Below, piece by piece: positions 23,244-31,921 of a stretch of 40,336 nt of DNA (positions are counted from its first letter, which is position 1; the number at the start of each line of letters is the position of its first letter). The notes below the pieces were generated by a model that was not told where the DNA came from, made no database searches, and saw only the letters and a list, made by a program, of their open reading frames with translations. The stretch comes from JAXGMQ01 sp964613055 (GTDB lineage: Bacteria; Caldisericota; Caldisericia; JAAYUI01): positions 1 to 40,336 of the forward strand of contig CAZTGD010000017.1 of NCBI GenBank assembly GCA_964613055.1, read 5' to 3'. Both the position numbers and the translations under genes were made by a program.

Positions 23244-24091
23244 TAACCGATGATCTCCTGATGAATTCTTTGAGCCAGACCCTTCGGTGTCCAGGTATTA
23301 TGTGGTATGTTAAAATTCCTTTTCCTTAACAGTTCAGCTATAACAGACATCATGGGTACATCCAACCCGGTTTTTCTGAGCATCGCTGGTCTTGAAAATG
23401 CCTCATCTGTAGTACCAGCAAACTCCACCTTAGATGCATTCATAACGATAACATTATCGGATATGCTGGATATCTCATCCATATCATGAGATACCATAAC
23501 GAGTGTTTTTCCTTGTTCTCTGAATGAGTGAATCATCTCCAGGAGTCTTTTCCTTGAGCTTGGATCTAGTCCAGCCGTAGGCTCATCGAGCACAAGCACT
23601 TCAGGTTTCAGAGCTAAAATACCGGCTATTGCAACCTTTCTTTTCTCTCCGCCAGATAACCCAAATGGTGACCGATCCTTATAGTCCTCATAACCCAAGC
23701 CAACCATCGACATTGACTCTTCTACCCTGTCTCTGGTCTCATCAGCTGAAAGACCCATTTTTGATGGACCAAACCCAATATCCTTCTCGACCGTTTCCCC
23801 AAATAGCTGTGACTCAGGATACTGAAAGACCATTCCTACTCTCTGTCTGAGAAGTTTTTTACTCACTTTCTTATCAGATATATCCTCACCATCCACCAAT
23901 ACATTGCCCACAGTCGGTTTAAGAAGCGCATTGAAATGTTGGATCAGTGTACTCTTACCCGAACCTGTAGAGCCGATAATACCTGTAACGCTTTCACTCT
24001 CTATCGTAAGAGATACATCGTTAAGTGCCTTATACTCAAATGGCATTCCCTGATCATAGATATAGGTTAATCCGACTACCTCAATGCGCAT
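23243..24091 (-). CDS. ecfA2: ECF transporter ATPase EcfA2
   Basis: One of the two ABC ATPases of the ECF module. The 282 residues contain Walker A GSTGSGKST preceding the typical LIQHFNALLKP, Q-loop VFQYPESQLF, signature LSGGEKRKVAIAG and Walker B LVLDEPTAGLDP. The TGSGKSTLIQH form of the P-loop and DEPTAGLDP distinguish EcfA2 from EcfA1. The gene overlaps ecfA1 by 16 nt and ecfT by 1 nt, so translation is tightly coupled. Confidence 0.95.
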   Translation of the reverse strand: MRIEVVGLTYIYDQGMPFEYKALNDVSLTIESESVTGIIGSTGSGKSTLIQHFNALLKPTVGNVLVDGEDISDKKVSKKLLRQRVGMVFQYPESQLFGETVEKDIGFGPSKMGLSADETRDRVEESMSMVGLGYEDYKDRSPFGLSGGEKRKVAIAGILALKPEVLVLDEPTAGLDPSSRKRLLEMIHSFREQGKTLVMVSHDMDEISSISDNVIVMNASKVEFAGTTDEAFSRPAMLRKTGLDVPMMSVIAELLRKRNFNIPHNTWTPKGLAQRIHQEIIG

Positions 24092-24933
24092 ATCTCCTCC
24101 ACGAGTTGCGCTGGGTTCTTGGGTATGTTGACTAAATGATTCATGGAATTCAGTTCTCTAACGAGATCGATAATTGGAGGTGGCTCAAGACCTGCCCTGA
24201 CGAGTAATTCTCGATCAACAAACAGATCGTCTGGAGTACCATCAAATATTACTGAACCCTTCTCCAATGCTATTACCCTACCCGCGAGTAGAACCTCCTC
24301 CATTCTATGAGTTATCATTACTATACCAATCCCTCGTTGATTAAGGTTCATTATCTGCTTTAGCACTTTTTTCCTACCCTTTGGGTCAAGAAGAGATGTG
24401 GCCTCATCAAGAATGATCATCCTAGGTCTCAACGCTAATACTCCAGCTATGGCGACCAACTGTTTTTGTCCCCCGGAGAGATTTGCTAGGATGCTCGTAT
24501 TCCTATTGGTCATATCAACAGCTTCCAAAGCTTGGTCTACACGCTCCCTTATTTCTGTCTGAGGAAGATTTAGATTTTCTGGACCAAAGGCAACATCATC
24601 TTCGACAATGGTTGCAACAGCTTGGTTGTCGGGATTCTGAAAAACAAGACCAATATTTTCTCTTATATCAACAAGCACCTTTTCATCAGCTGTTGATCTA
24701 TCTACCGAAATTACCTCACCAAAATTAGGTCTAATTAGTCCGTTTGACAATTTGGCAAGAGTGGATTTCCCAGACGAATTATGACCAACCAAAGCCACAA
24801 ACTCACCAGGAAATATAGAAAAAGAGCACCCGCATAAAGCTGGTGCTCTGGTTTCTTCATTGTCAGCATAGCTGAAGGTTACATCCTTGAATTGAATCAG
24901 GGGTGAACCTTCACCATTGTCATCCCTAGGCAT
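24076..24933 (-). CDS. ecfA1: ECF transporter ATPase EcfA1
   Basis: The partner ATPase. The 285 residues contain Walker A GHNSSGKST (a Ser where Gly is commonest in EcfA1), Q-loop VFQNPDNQAVAT, signature NLSGGQKQLVAIAG and the EcfA1-type Walker B IILDEATSLLDP. It overlaps the rplQ stop by 8 nt, so it belongs to the rpoA-rplQ transcript. ecf genes behind rplQ are widespread in Firmicutes and relatives. Confidence 0.95.
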   Translation of the reverse strand: MPRDDNGEGSPLIQFKDVTFSYADNEETRAPALCGCSFSIFPGEFVALVGHNSSGKSTLAKLSNGLIRPNFGEVISVDRSTADEKVLVDIRENIGLVFQNPDNQAVATIVEDDVAFGPENLNLPQTEIRERVDQALEAVDMTNRNTSILANLSGGQKQLVAIAGVLALRPRMIILDEATSLLDPKGRKKVLKQIMNLNQRGIGIVMITHRMEEVLLAGRVIALEKGSVIFDGTPDDLFVDRELLVRAGLEPPPIIDLVRELNSMNHLVNIPKNPAQLVEEICALR

Positions 24934-25285
24934 AATCCAGTTTTACGAGGACAAGAGGAGCTCCATCCCCTCTGCGTGTACCCACCTTGTACTGTCTAGT
25001 AAAACCACCAGTCTTGGTCTCGTCAAATTTATTCTTCGCGGCCTCAATGCAACGCTTGGCGGCCTGCTTGGTTGTAAAGAATGAATATACCTTCCTCTGG
25101 GATGCCAAATCATCATTCTTTGCTACCACGAAAATCTTGTCCACCATTCTCCTGAGTTCCTTCGATCTGGCTTCTGTGGTTTCAAGCTTACCGGATAGCA
25201 CAAGATTGGTTGCGAGGTTCCTCAGCATCATCTTCCTGTAAGAACTCCAGACTCCCAGTTTTCGGTGTGTTCTCTGATGTCTCAT
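24926..25285 (-). CDS. rplQ: 50S ribosomal protein L17
   Basis: A 119-aa large-subunit protein near the exit tunnel. It begins MRHQRTHRKLGVWSSYRKMM and includes LRNLATNLVLSGKLETTEARSKELRRMVDK, both family hallmarks. Starts 6 nt after rpoA and overlaps ecfA1 by 8 nt. Ordinary length. Confidence 0.97.
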   Translation of the reverse strand: MRHQRTHRKLGVWSSYRKMMLRNLATNLVLSGKLETTEARSKELRRMVDKIFVVAKNDDLASQRKVYSFFTTKQAAKRCIEAAKNKFDETKTGGFTRQYKVGTRRGDGAPLVLVKLDYA

Positions 25286-25291
25286 AGTAGT

Positions 25292-26920
25292 TTACTCCTT
25301 GAGTTTGAAGCCCCACTCTTGGAGCCTTCTTTCAATCCTTTTTATGGTCTTTCCAGAAAACTTCAGATTCGATTTCATTGCAGATTTACCAACCTTAATC
25401 AGTTCGCCTACAGTGTCTATATTCTTCCTCTGCAGCTGCTTCTGTGAAGTTTTCGGGATCTGTACATCGTTTGCTATAAGAACTTCAATTGTCATATTCA
25501 GAATTGCGCTCTGTTTTTCATTCTCGCTAAGTGTTTCGAAGCTCTCGTCTGAAGCTAGACTTAAATTCAGTTTTGCGAGTTTCTTTTCGATCTCTACGAT
25601 TATCTTGTCCTTGAATCCTTCCATCTGGTGGATTTCAGTTCTCGAACGTTTGACAAGCTGAACCAATGATGTTATGCCATTTTTCTCAAGGAAATCCATT
25701 GTGTGTCTTGTCAGAGAAAGATCCTCTATCTGGTAGTTCAAGGCTTCAGTGGGGACAACGACCTCATCATCGGGTACCGTCTTTGTTTCTACCTCCTGTT
25801 CGGGTTCTTCGGTTTCTGGTTTTTCATCACTTACAGGTGAGGAGTCAGCTTTCTTGCCCCTATGCTTGGTTCCTTCTGCTTCTCTGGTTTCCTTTTCTGT
25901 TCCTTCTTCGTGTGGTTTCTTTGATTGTGCAGAATTTTCGATTGGTTCTTCAACCTCTTCAGCGAATATGGGGAATGTGTATTGAGATATCAACTCGTAG
26001 TCAGGTGCTTTGGCAAGTGCCTTCATGAGGGACTCTGTTGCTTTTGTGCTGATACCGCGAATCGCTTTGATCTCACGTTGTTCTTTCATCAGCAAATCTC
26101 TTAATGTTTTAATGCCTTCGTATACAAGCAAATGATGAGTTTTTGCGGGTATTCCGGGTATTGCTGTGTCAAGCGGTAAAACAAGCTTCTCTTCAAGAAG
26201 CTCTTCGACCTCTTCTTCCTCTTCGCCTAGAAGCTCTGGTTTTGCTATTACTGTGTAGTAATCAGATAGTATTTGCAATCCCTCTAGAAGGGCTTCCCTT
26301 GGTGGTATTGCACCATTGCACAGCACATCGATGTTCAGTCGTTCAAAATCTAGATACTGCTCTATTAGGGTTTGTTCAACATTGAACCTGACATTCTTGA
26401 CAGGGGTAAACAAAGCATCCAGCCATATTGTACCAACTGGATAATCATCCATCTTGTTCTTCTCAACTGGTACATATCCTCGTTTACTCGCAACCATAAT
26501 ATCCATGCGAAGCGTCGATTCTGGGGAGGAAAGTTCTGCAATATGGAGTTCGGGGTTTACTATTGTCGTATCAACATCGGGTATTATTTCAGCGGCAGTA
26601 ACCATCTTCTCACCGGATGCATCGAGGGTTAGGGTGCGAATCTCATCAGTATCCATGGCAACAACGAGTTTTTTCAGGTTAAGCACCATCTGTACAACAT
26701 CCTCGACAACTCCGTCAATCACTGAGAATTCATGCGGAACGCCATCAATCCTCACGGCTATGGGTGCGGCGCCCTTGATTGAGGAAAGAAGCACTCTTCT
26801 CAGGCTGTTGCCTATCAACACACCATATCCAGGATGCAGTGGTTCTATCGTGTATCTGCCGAGGAACGCATCCTCTTCTATGGTTTTTAGCTCGAGATTC
26901 TTTAAAGGAAACACAGTCAA
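25292..26920 (-). CDS. rpoA: RNA polymerase subunit alpha with three C-terminal HhH modules (542 aa)
   Basis: The alpha subunit dimerises to nucleate RNA polymerase and uses its C-terminal domain to contact UP elements and activators. Residues 1-235 are a normal alpha-NTD (EPLHPGYGVLIGNSLRRVLL, VRIDGVPHEFSVIDGVVEDV). The protein is then ~230 residues longer than usual. Module 1 (about 246-305) contains HHLLVYEGIKTLRDLL and IRGISTKATESLMKAL. An acidic, low-complexity linker follows (about 320-390). Module 2 (about 395-456) is the most canonical (IEDLSLTRHTMDFLEKNGITSL). Module 3 (about 477-542) contains LQRKNIDTVGELIKVGKSAM and FSGKTIKRIERRLQEWGF. By eye the DNA-contacting Arg of E. coli (R265) is His or Lys/Thr at the aligned sites, and N268 is not kept. 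Starts 1 nt after rpsD. Confidence 0.93.
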   Translation of the reverse strand: MTVFPLKNLELKTIEEDAFLGRYTIEPLHPGYGVLIGNSLRRVLLSSIKGAAPIAVRIDGVPHEFSVIDGVVEDVVQMVLNLKKLVVAMDTDEIRTLTLDASGEKMVTAAEIIPDVDTTIVNPELHIAELSSPESTLRMDIMVASKRGYVPVEKNKMDDYPVGTIWLDALFTPVKNVRFNVEQTLIEQYLDFERLNIDVLCNGAIPPREALLEGLQILSDYYTVIAKPELLGEEEEEVEELLEEKLVLPLDTAIPGIPAKTHHLLVYEGIKTLRDLLMKEQREIKAIRGISTKATESLMKALAKAPDYELISQYTFPIFAEEVEEPIENSAQSKKPHEEGTEKETREAEGTKHRGKKADSSPVSDEKPETEEPEQEVETKTVPDDEVVVPTEALNYQIEDLSLTRHTMDFLEKNGITSLVQLVKRSRTEIHQMEGFKDKIIVEIEKKLAKLNLSLASDESFETLSENEKQSAILNMTIEVLIANDVQIPKTSQKQLQRKNIDTVGELIKVGKSAMKSNLKFSGKTIKRIERRLQEWGFKLKE

Positions 26921-26921
26921 C

Positions 26922-27554
26922 CTACCTTGAGTAATACTCTACTACAAGCTGAATATTCACAGTGGTGTCTATATCAGATATTGCAGGCACCCTGAGTATC
27001 TCAAACTTGAAGTTCTTCTCATCAAGCGACATCCACGCTGGTGGTGTAACCGGAGACTTAACAGCCTCCTCGATGATGTTTATCTTTTTTGCTTTTGGCT
27101 TCAGTTCAATCACATCACCAGGTTTAACGATGTATGATGGCACATCCAGTCTCTTTCCGTTAACCCTGACATGAGAATGGTTTACAATCTGTCTTGCTGA
27201 TGTCCTGCTGGGAGCTAGGGAGGCTCGATACAGAGTGTTATCAAGTCTTCTCTCAAGTAGTTCGAGAAGCTTGTCACCGGTGGGTATATCCGTCTGGGAC
27301 ATGGCAACAGTGTAGTAATTCTTGAACTGATTCTCCATCAATCCATACTGCCTTCTAATCTTCTGCTTCTCTCTCAGGTGTAATCCATAATCAGACATCT
27401 TCTGCCTTGGGCGTTTCTTTGGTCCATGCATACCAGGCTCGCTGTAGTTTCCTTCAATGGGACACTTGGCGCCATAGCACCTTGAACCCTTCAGATAGAG
27501 CTTGGTCTTTTCTCTTCGGCAGAGCCTGCACACTGGTCCTGTATATCTTGCCAT
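26922..27554 (-). CDS. rpsD: 30S ribosomal protein S4 (zinc-binding form)
   Basis: Primary 16S-binding assembly protein. The 210 residues begin ARYTGPVCRLCRREKTKLYL, followed by CYGAKCPIE: the four-Cys zinc form. The S4 RNA-binding domain is visible at LERRLDNTLYRASLAPSRTSARQIVNHSHVRVNGKR. Lies 2 nt after rpsK and 1 nt before rpoA, the classic alpha-operon position. Ordinary length. Confidence 0.97.
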   Translation of the reverse strand: MARYTGPVCRLCRREKTKLYLKGSRCYGAKCPIEGNYSEPGMHGPKKRPRQKMSDYGLHLREKQKIRRQYGLMENQFKNYYTVAMSQTDIPTGDKLLELLERRLDNTLYRASLAPSRTSARQIVNHSHVRVNGKRLDVPSYIVKPGDVIELKPKAKKINIIEEAVKSPVTPPAWMSLDEKNFKFEILRVPAISDIDTTVNIQLVVEYYSR

Positions 27555-27556
27555 AA

Positions 27557-27931
27557 CTACACCCTCCTAATCTTTGGTGGTCGGCATCCATTGTGGGGTA
27601 TAGGTGTTATGTCTTTGATGGAGGTTATGGTTATACCCGAACTACCAATACTTCGAATCGAAGTCTCTCTACCAGAGCCTGGACCCTTTATATAGAGTTT
27701 TGCTTCCTTCATACCCATATCCATAGCCTTCTTGCAAGCGTTCTGTGCAACAACCTGTGCGGCAAAGCCTGTGCCTTTCCTGGTACCTTTGAATCCACTT
27801 TCTCCACCTGATGACCAGGCAACAGCGTTTCCATCAGCATCAGTCACCGTAACGATGCAGTTGTTAAAACTGCAGTGTACATATATTCTTCCCTTGGGAA
27901 TATTTCGTTTGACTCTTTTTTTTCTGGCCAT
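27557..27931 (-). CDS. rpsK: 30S ribosomal protein S11
   Basis: A 124-aa platform protein contacting the Shine-Dalgarno helix region. YVHCSFNNCIVTVTDADGNAVAWSS and GFKGTRKGTGFAAQVVAQN are the family core, and the end KDITPIPHNGCRPPKIRRV is canonical. It carries Cys at positions usually Ala/Thr (HCSFNNC). Starts 9 nt after rpsM. Confidence 0.97.
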   Translation of the reverse strand: MARKKRVKRNIPKGRIYVHCSFNNCIVTVTDADGNAVAWSSGGESGFKGTRKGTGFAAQVVAQNACKKAMDMGMKEAKLYIKGPGSGRETSIRSIGSSGITITSIKDITPIPHNGCRPPKIRRV

Positions 27932-27940
27932 GGTTACCCC

Positions 27941-28312
27941 CTATTTCTTCTTCGAACCACCGATTGCGTGAGACCTTCCCTTGCGAGTACGAGCATTAGT
28001 TCGCGTCCTCTGGCCTCTGACTGGCAATCCTCGTTTATGCCTGTGACCTCGGTAGGTACCTATCTCAATGAGGCGCTTTATATTCATGGTGACGTCTTTG
28101 CGAAGGTCTCCCTCAACCTTAAACTGAGTTGTGACTACCTCATTTATAGTGTCTATCTCTTCTTTTGTGAGGTCTTTCATCCTTTTATTGGGATCCACAC
28201 CCGCCTTCTCAACTACCTGATGAGCATTGGTTGGTCCAATACCATAGATGTACCTCAGAGAGATATCTACTCGCTTGTTCGCTGGTATGTCTACACCTGC
28301 AATACGTGGCAT
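27941..28312 (-). CDS. rpsM: 30S ribosomal protein S13
   Basis: A 123-aa small-subunit head protein forming bridges to the 50S subunit. It starts MPRIAGVDIPANKRVDISLRYI and has the conserved end GHRHKRGLPVRGQRTRTNARTRKG followed by a basic tail. Located 10 nt after rpmJ. Standard length and context. Confidence 0.97.
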   Translation of the reverse strand: MPRIAGVDIPANKRVDISLRYIYGIGPTNAHQVVEKAGVDPNKRMKDLTKEEIDTINEVVTTQFKVEGDLRKDVTMNIKRLIEIGTYRGHRHKRGLPVRGQRTRTNARTRKGRSHAIGGSKKK

Positions 28313-28322
28313 ATGTCAACTC

Positions 28323-28436
28323 CTATTTCTGTCTCTGCTTATGTTTCGGATTCTCACAAATAACCATCACTCGACCTTTTCGTCGAATGATCTTGCACTT
28401 ATCACAAATTGGCTTAACTGACGCTCTAACCTTCAT
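28323..28436 (-). CDS. rpmJ: 50S ribosomal protein L36 (zinc-ribbon form)
   Basis: A 37-aa protein. It reads MKVRASVKPICDKCKIIRRK, then GRVMVICENPKHKQRQK and TAG at 28325-28323. CDKC plus the later Cys and His give the usual C3H zinc site. It sits between infA (27-nt gap) and rpsM (10-nt gap), the usual bacterial position. Confidence 0.95.
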   Translation of the reverse strand: MKVRASVKPICDKCKIIRRKGRVMVICENPKHKQRQK

Positions 28437-28463
28437 ATGTTCGCCTCCTCGATGGATGGGTCT

Positions 28464-28682
28464 CTACAACCTGTACGTTATGCGCGCACGTGATAGGTCA
28501 TAAGGACTCAGCTCAATCCTAACCCTGTCTCCAGGCAATATGCGAATGAAGTACTTCCTCATCCTACCTGAAACGTGAGCAAGAATGATCTTGCCGTTCG
28601 GTAGCCGAACCTTGAACATCGCCGATGGCAATGTTTCGACTATCTCTGCCTCGGTCTCTATCACTTCACTAGAATCTGCCAC
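28464..28682 (-). CDS. infA: Translation initiation factor IF-1
   Basis: A 72-aa single OB-fold protein that blocks the A site during initiation. AEIVETLPSAMFKVRLPNGK, LAHVSGRMRKYFIRILPGDRV and ELSPYDLSRARITYR are the family signatures. The N-terminus (ADSSEVIETE) is slightly extended and acidic. Starts 12 nt after map. Confidence 0.97.
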   Translation of the reverse strand: MADSSEVIETEAEIVETLPSAMFKVRLPNGKIILAHVSGRMRKYFIRILPGDRVRIELSPYDLSRARITYRL

Positions 28683-28694
28683 ATAACCTCCATC

Positions 28695-29444
28695 TTAATT
28701 CCTTTTTGTTATTATCTCTGGTTCGTTTTCAGTAACCAGTATTGTATGCTCAAAATGCGCTGAAAGTGATCCGTCAGCCATGTTTGCCGTCCAACCATCT
28801 GACGAAACCTTGACCTTCCAGCTACCAGCTGAAACCATGGGTTCAATAGCCAATGTCATTCCAGACTGGATTTTTACCCCAGTTGCTGGTAAGCCAAAAT
28901 TTGGTATCTGGGGATCCTCATGGATACCTTTACCTACACCATGTCCGACAAACTCTCTGATAACGCTAAATCCACTCTGCTCAACGGTTTTCTGAATGGT
29001 CGATGATATATCACCAATTCGATTACCGGGAACAGCCTTTGAAATACCGTCCAGCATAGCCTTTTTAGTCACTTTCATCAGTTTTGTCTGGTGCTTGTTC
29101 GGATTGCCTAGGGTAAAAGTGATCGCAGTATCGACAAAGACACCTTCTCTGTCCAAAACCATGTCTATGGTAACCAGATCGCCCTCTTTAAGCTTTGTCT
29201 TTCCGGGGATACCGTGGACAATAGTCTCGTTTAATGATATGCACAGGTGACCTGGATAACCATGGTATCGGTAACTTGAAAGGTTGGCATCGACAGAATC
29301 TGCCTCATCAACAGCTAACCTGTCCAGGTCGATCGTTTTCATACCAGCGCAAGCATTTATTTTCAACGTGTTCAGGAGTGTTGCGGCATCGCTACCCAGC
29401 ACTCTCATTTTCTCTATCTCGCTTGGTGTCTTGATGATTACCAT
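28695..29444 (-). CDS. map: Methionine aminopeptidase, type I
   Basis: Removes the N-terminal methionine from nascent proteins; a dinuclear metalloenzyme. The 249 residues contain the conserved His in YHGYPGHLCISLNETIVHG, the metal ligands in VTIDMVLDREGVFVDTA, GHGVGKGIHEDP and IEPMVSAG, and the final EHTILVTE. Begins directly at the end of adk with no gap. No N-terminal zinc-finger extension. Confidence 0.96.
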   Translation of the reverse strand: MVIIKTPSEIEKMRVLGSDAATLLNTLKINACAGMKTIDLDRLAVDEADSVDANLSSYRYHGYPGHLCISLNETIVHGIPGKTKLKEGDLVTIDMVLDREGVFVDTAITFTLGNPNKHQTKLMKVTKKAMLDGISKAVPGNRIGDISSTIQKTVEQSGFSVIREFVGHGVGKGIHEDPQIPNFGLPATGVKIQSGMTLAIEPMVSAGSWKVKVSSDGWTANMADGSLSAHFEHTILVTENEPEIITKRN

Positions 29445-30062
29445 CTACAAACCAAGTTCCTTAATGACCGACTCTTGTACTTCCTGTATGGTCCTATTCG
29501 CGTCAATAACAAGCAATACACCACGCTGTTTATAGTACCCTATAAGGGGCTTTGTTCTATCCTGGTATACTTTATAACGACGCGTGATTGTATCGACAAT
29601 ATCGTCTGATCTCTTCTCGAGAGATGCACCACACACGGGGCACTTATCTGCACCTGGCGATGGGGAAAACCCACACTTGGAGCAGGTCAATCGATTCATA
29701 TTCCTCTTTAGAGTTACATCGAGTTCCACATCAAGATAGATAACTCGATCGACAGAGACATCGTTTTCCTCAAGTTTTTTTTCAAGCATCTCTGCCTGGT
29801 TCTTAGTCCTTGGATAACCATCCAGCACATACCCAGAAAGGTCTTTCAGGCGTTCGAGAACAACCCTGTTCACAATATCATCGGGTACCAGATTACCAGT
29901 ATTCATCCGTTCACGAATGATATCTGCGTACTCATCGTCCCTTTGACTTTCCTTCCTAAGCAGGACAGAGGCAACAACCTTTTGAACACCTAGCTTTTCA
30001 GCCAGAAGCCTTGAAGCTGTTCCCTTTCCTGATCCTGGTGGTCCAAGGAGAATCAACCTCAT
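29445..30062 (-). CDS. adk: Adenylate kinase (zinc-LID form)
   Basis: Interconverts ATP+AMP and 2 ADP. The 205 residues have the P-loop GPPGSGKGT, the AMP-binding region with VLDGYPRT, and a LID domain with two CxxC pairs (CSKCG and CPVCG), the zinc-stabilised form. Overlaps the secY stop by 4 nt and is followed at once by map, the canonical secY-adk-map order. Confidence 0.96.
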   Translation of the reverse strand: MRLILLGPPGSGKGTASRLLAEKLGVQKVVASVLLRKESQRDDEYADIIRERMNTGNLVPDDIVNRVVLERLKDLSGYVLDGYPRTKNQAEMLEKKLEENDVSVDRVIYLDVELDVTLKRNMNRLTCSKCGFSPSPGADKCPVCGASLEKRSDDIVDTITRRYKVYQDRTKPLIGYYKQRGVLLVIDANRTIQEVQESVIKELGL

Positions 30063-31402
30063 TTGCCCAAGAATCCCTCGTAGTTTCTCATAGTCAGATA
30101 CGATTCAATCTGGTTAACTGTCTCAAGTGAAACACCGATAGCGATAAGAATTCCTGTTCCGCCAATGAATATGCTTGAGAACGTTGGCACATTAACAAGC
30201 AACAGGTTTGGAACGATAGCCATCGCACCAAGGAATATTGATGCTGGGAGAGTAACCTTGGCAAGAACTCCCTGGAAGTACTTCTTTGTGGCTTCGCCTG
30301 GTCGAACACCAGGAACAAATCCTCCCTGTTTCTGCAGGTCTGATGAGAGTCTTTCGGGATCATACTGCATCTGTGTGTAGAAGTAAGTGAAGAAGACAAC
30401 CAGCAGGAAGAATATCACATTGTATATAATTCCTCCCGTATCAGGGTTACCGGTTTCTGTTGTAATAGGGTTTACAACATACTTAATCCACCAGTTGTTA
30501 GTATTCCTTATGAAGCTACCGATTATTTGTGGGAACATGATAACAGCGGATGCAAAGATTATTGGTAGAATACCAGACTGAATCAACCTGAGTGGGATAT
30601 ACGTAGTTTGACCACCATACATCTTACGTCCAACAATACGCTTTGCATGTTGCACAGGGACTCTTCTTTCAGCTTCATACGCCCAGATGATTACACCTAT
30701 AAAAGCTAGGAAAATCACCAAATAGAGCCCGAATCCAAACCAAGAAGCAGATCCACCACCCATAACGTTAGCGATAACAACCTGGAATCCAGGAATGATT
30801 CTCGAGATGATTCCAACGAAGATGATCAGCGAAACTCCATTGCCAATCCCCTTCTCGGTCATCATTTCACCCAACCAGACCAACAGGAACGAACCTGCGA
30901 TGAGAACAAATGTGGCAAACAGTTTTGAAAGCAATGAGTCTGGATTAGCGTAAAGCTCTATACCCTCGAATCCACCATAACGGTTGAGTATTGAAGGATA
31001 AAGAATGAATGCAAAGGAGAATGATTGAAGAGCCGCCAGACCAAGCGTGAGCCACTTGGTGATCATGGCTATTTTCTGTCGGCCCTGCATCCCTTCTTCT
31101 CTAACCATACGCTCTAGTGCTGGAATGACTGACTGAAGAAGGTTTAATATGATGGAGGCATTGATGTATGGGATTACGCCAAGAGAGAATATTGATATCT
31201 GTAGCAGTCCGCCACCTGAGAACATATTGAGCAAACCCATAAAACCACCACCCTGCTCCTTCATAGCATAGATAGCAACACGGTTTATTCCGGGGATTGT
31301 TATGTGGTTGCCCAACCTAAATAGGACAAAAAGCCCCATCGTTGCGAAGAAGCGACTTCTTAACTCTGGGATGTTCCAGGCGTTCCTTAAAGTTCGAAAC
31401 AT
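30059..31402 (-). CDS. secY: Protein translocase subunit SecY
   Basis: Channel-forming subunit of the Sec translocon. The 447 residues show ten membrane helices, the N-terminal WNIPELRSRFFATMGLFVLFRLGNHITIPGI, the plug region GGGLLQISIFSLGVIPYINASI and the cytoplasmic VPVQHAKRIVGRKMYGGQTTYIPLR and DLQKQGGFVPGVRPGE loops. Starts 2 nt after rplO. Normal length. Confidence 0.97.
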   Translation of the reverse strand: MFRTLRNAWNIPELRSRFFATMGLFVLFRLGNHITIPGINRVAIYAMKEQGGGFMGLLNMFSGGGLLQISIFSLGVIPYINASIILNLLQSVIPALERMVREEGMQGRQKIAMITKWLTLGLAALQSFSFAFILYPSILNRYGGFEGIELYANPDSLLSKLFATFVLIAGSFLLVWLGEMMTEKGIGNGVSLIIFVGIISRIIPGFQVVIANVMGGGSASWFGFGLYLVIFLAFIGVIIWAYEAERRVPVQHAKRIVGRKMYGGQTTYIPLRLIQSGILPIIFASAVIMFPQIIGSFIRNTNNWWIKYVVNPITTETGNPDTGGIIYNVIFFLLVVFFTYFYTQMQYDPERLSSDLQKQGGFVPGVRPGEATKKYFQGVLAKVTLPASIFLGAMAIVPNLLLVNVPTFSSIFIGGTGILIAIGVSLETVNQIESYLTMRNYEGFLGK

Positions 31403-31404
31403 AT

Positions 31405-31920
31405 CTATTCTCCTCGTTCGGTGTCTTCTTCAGGTGTTGGTGTTTTATCTTCATCTTTATCATCACCAATCAGTTCAATTGTTCCACCTGCCTTCTCGAT
31501 TGCAGAGATGACACTTTTTGTAGCTCTTGCGCCTTTAAGGTGGAGGGCAACGTTTATCTCAGTTCCACCGAGTAACTTATAGACCTGATCGGTTTTTCTA
31601 ACAATGCCATGCTCTCGGAGTACAGCCATTGTCACATCAGTACCCTCTGGTATTCTGTTCAGATCAGCGAGTCTGATCTCTGCCATCTTGAGTGGTCTTA
31701 TGAGTTTGTTTCTCCACCCTCTGATCTTGGGGTATCTCAGGTAACTGCGAGTCTGACCACCTTCGTAACCACTGCCATAGCCCTTTCCACGTCCAGAACG
31801 AGCCTTAGCACCTTTGTGGCCATAACCAGAACACTTACCACGACCGGAACCATCACCCCTACCTATGATTCTTTTAACCTTCCTTGAGCCTTTTGGTTTC
31901 TTTAACGTATGCAGTTTCAT
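31405..31920 (-). CDS. rplO: 50S ribosomal protein L15 with acidic C-terminal tail
   Basis: A 171-aa late-assembly protein of the large subunit. The start is ATG 31920 (MKLHTLKKPKGSRKVKRIIG), the standard L15 N-terminus; the longer frame upstream runs into rpsE. GRGDGSGRGKCSGYGHKGAKARSG and KGYGSGYEGGQTRSYLRYPK are conserved. After the globular end (GGTIELI) there is a ~21-residue acidic tail (GDDKDEDKTPTPEEDTERGE), unusual for L15. It lies 1 nt after rpsE, so rpmD (L30) is absent from its usual place. Confidence 0.95.
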   Translation of the reverse strand: MKLHTLKKPKGSRKVKRIIGRGDGSGRGKCSGYGHKGAKARSGRGKGYGSGYEGGQTRSYLRYPKIRGWRNKLIRPLKMAEIRLADLNRIPEGTDVTMAVLREHGIVRKTDQVYKLLGGTEINVALHLKGARATKSVISAIEKAGGTIELIGDDKDEDKTPTPEEDTERGE

Positions 31921-31921
31921 A

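Noticed and set aside
25299..26930. Several plus-strand frames of 80-158 codons antisense to rpoA
   Set aside because: Shadow frames produced by rpoA codon composition; no start signals or recognisable domains.
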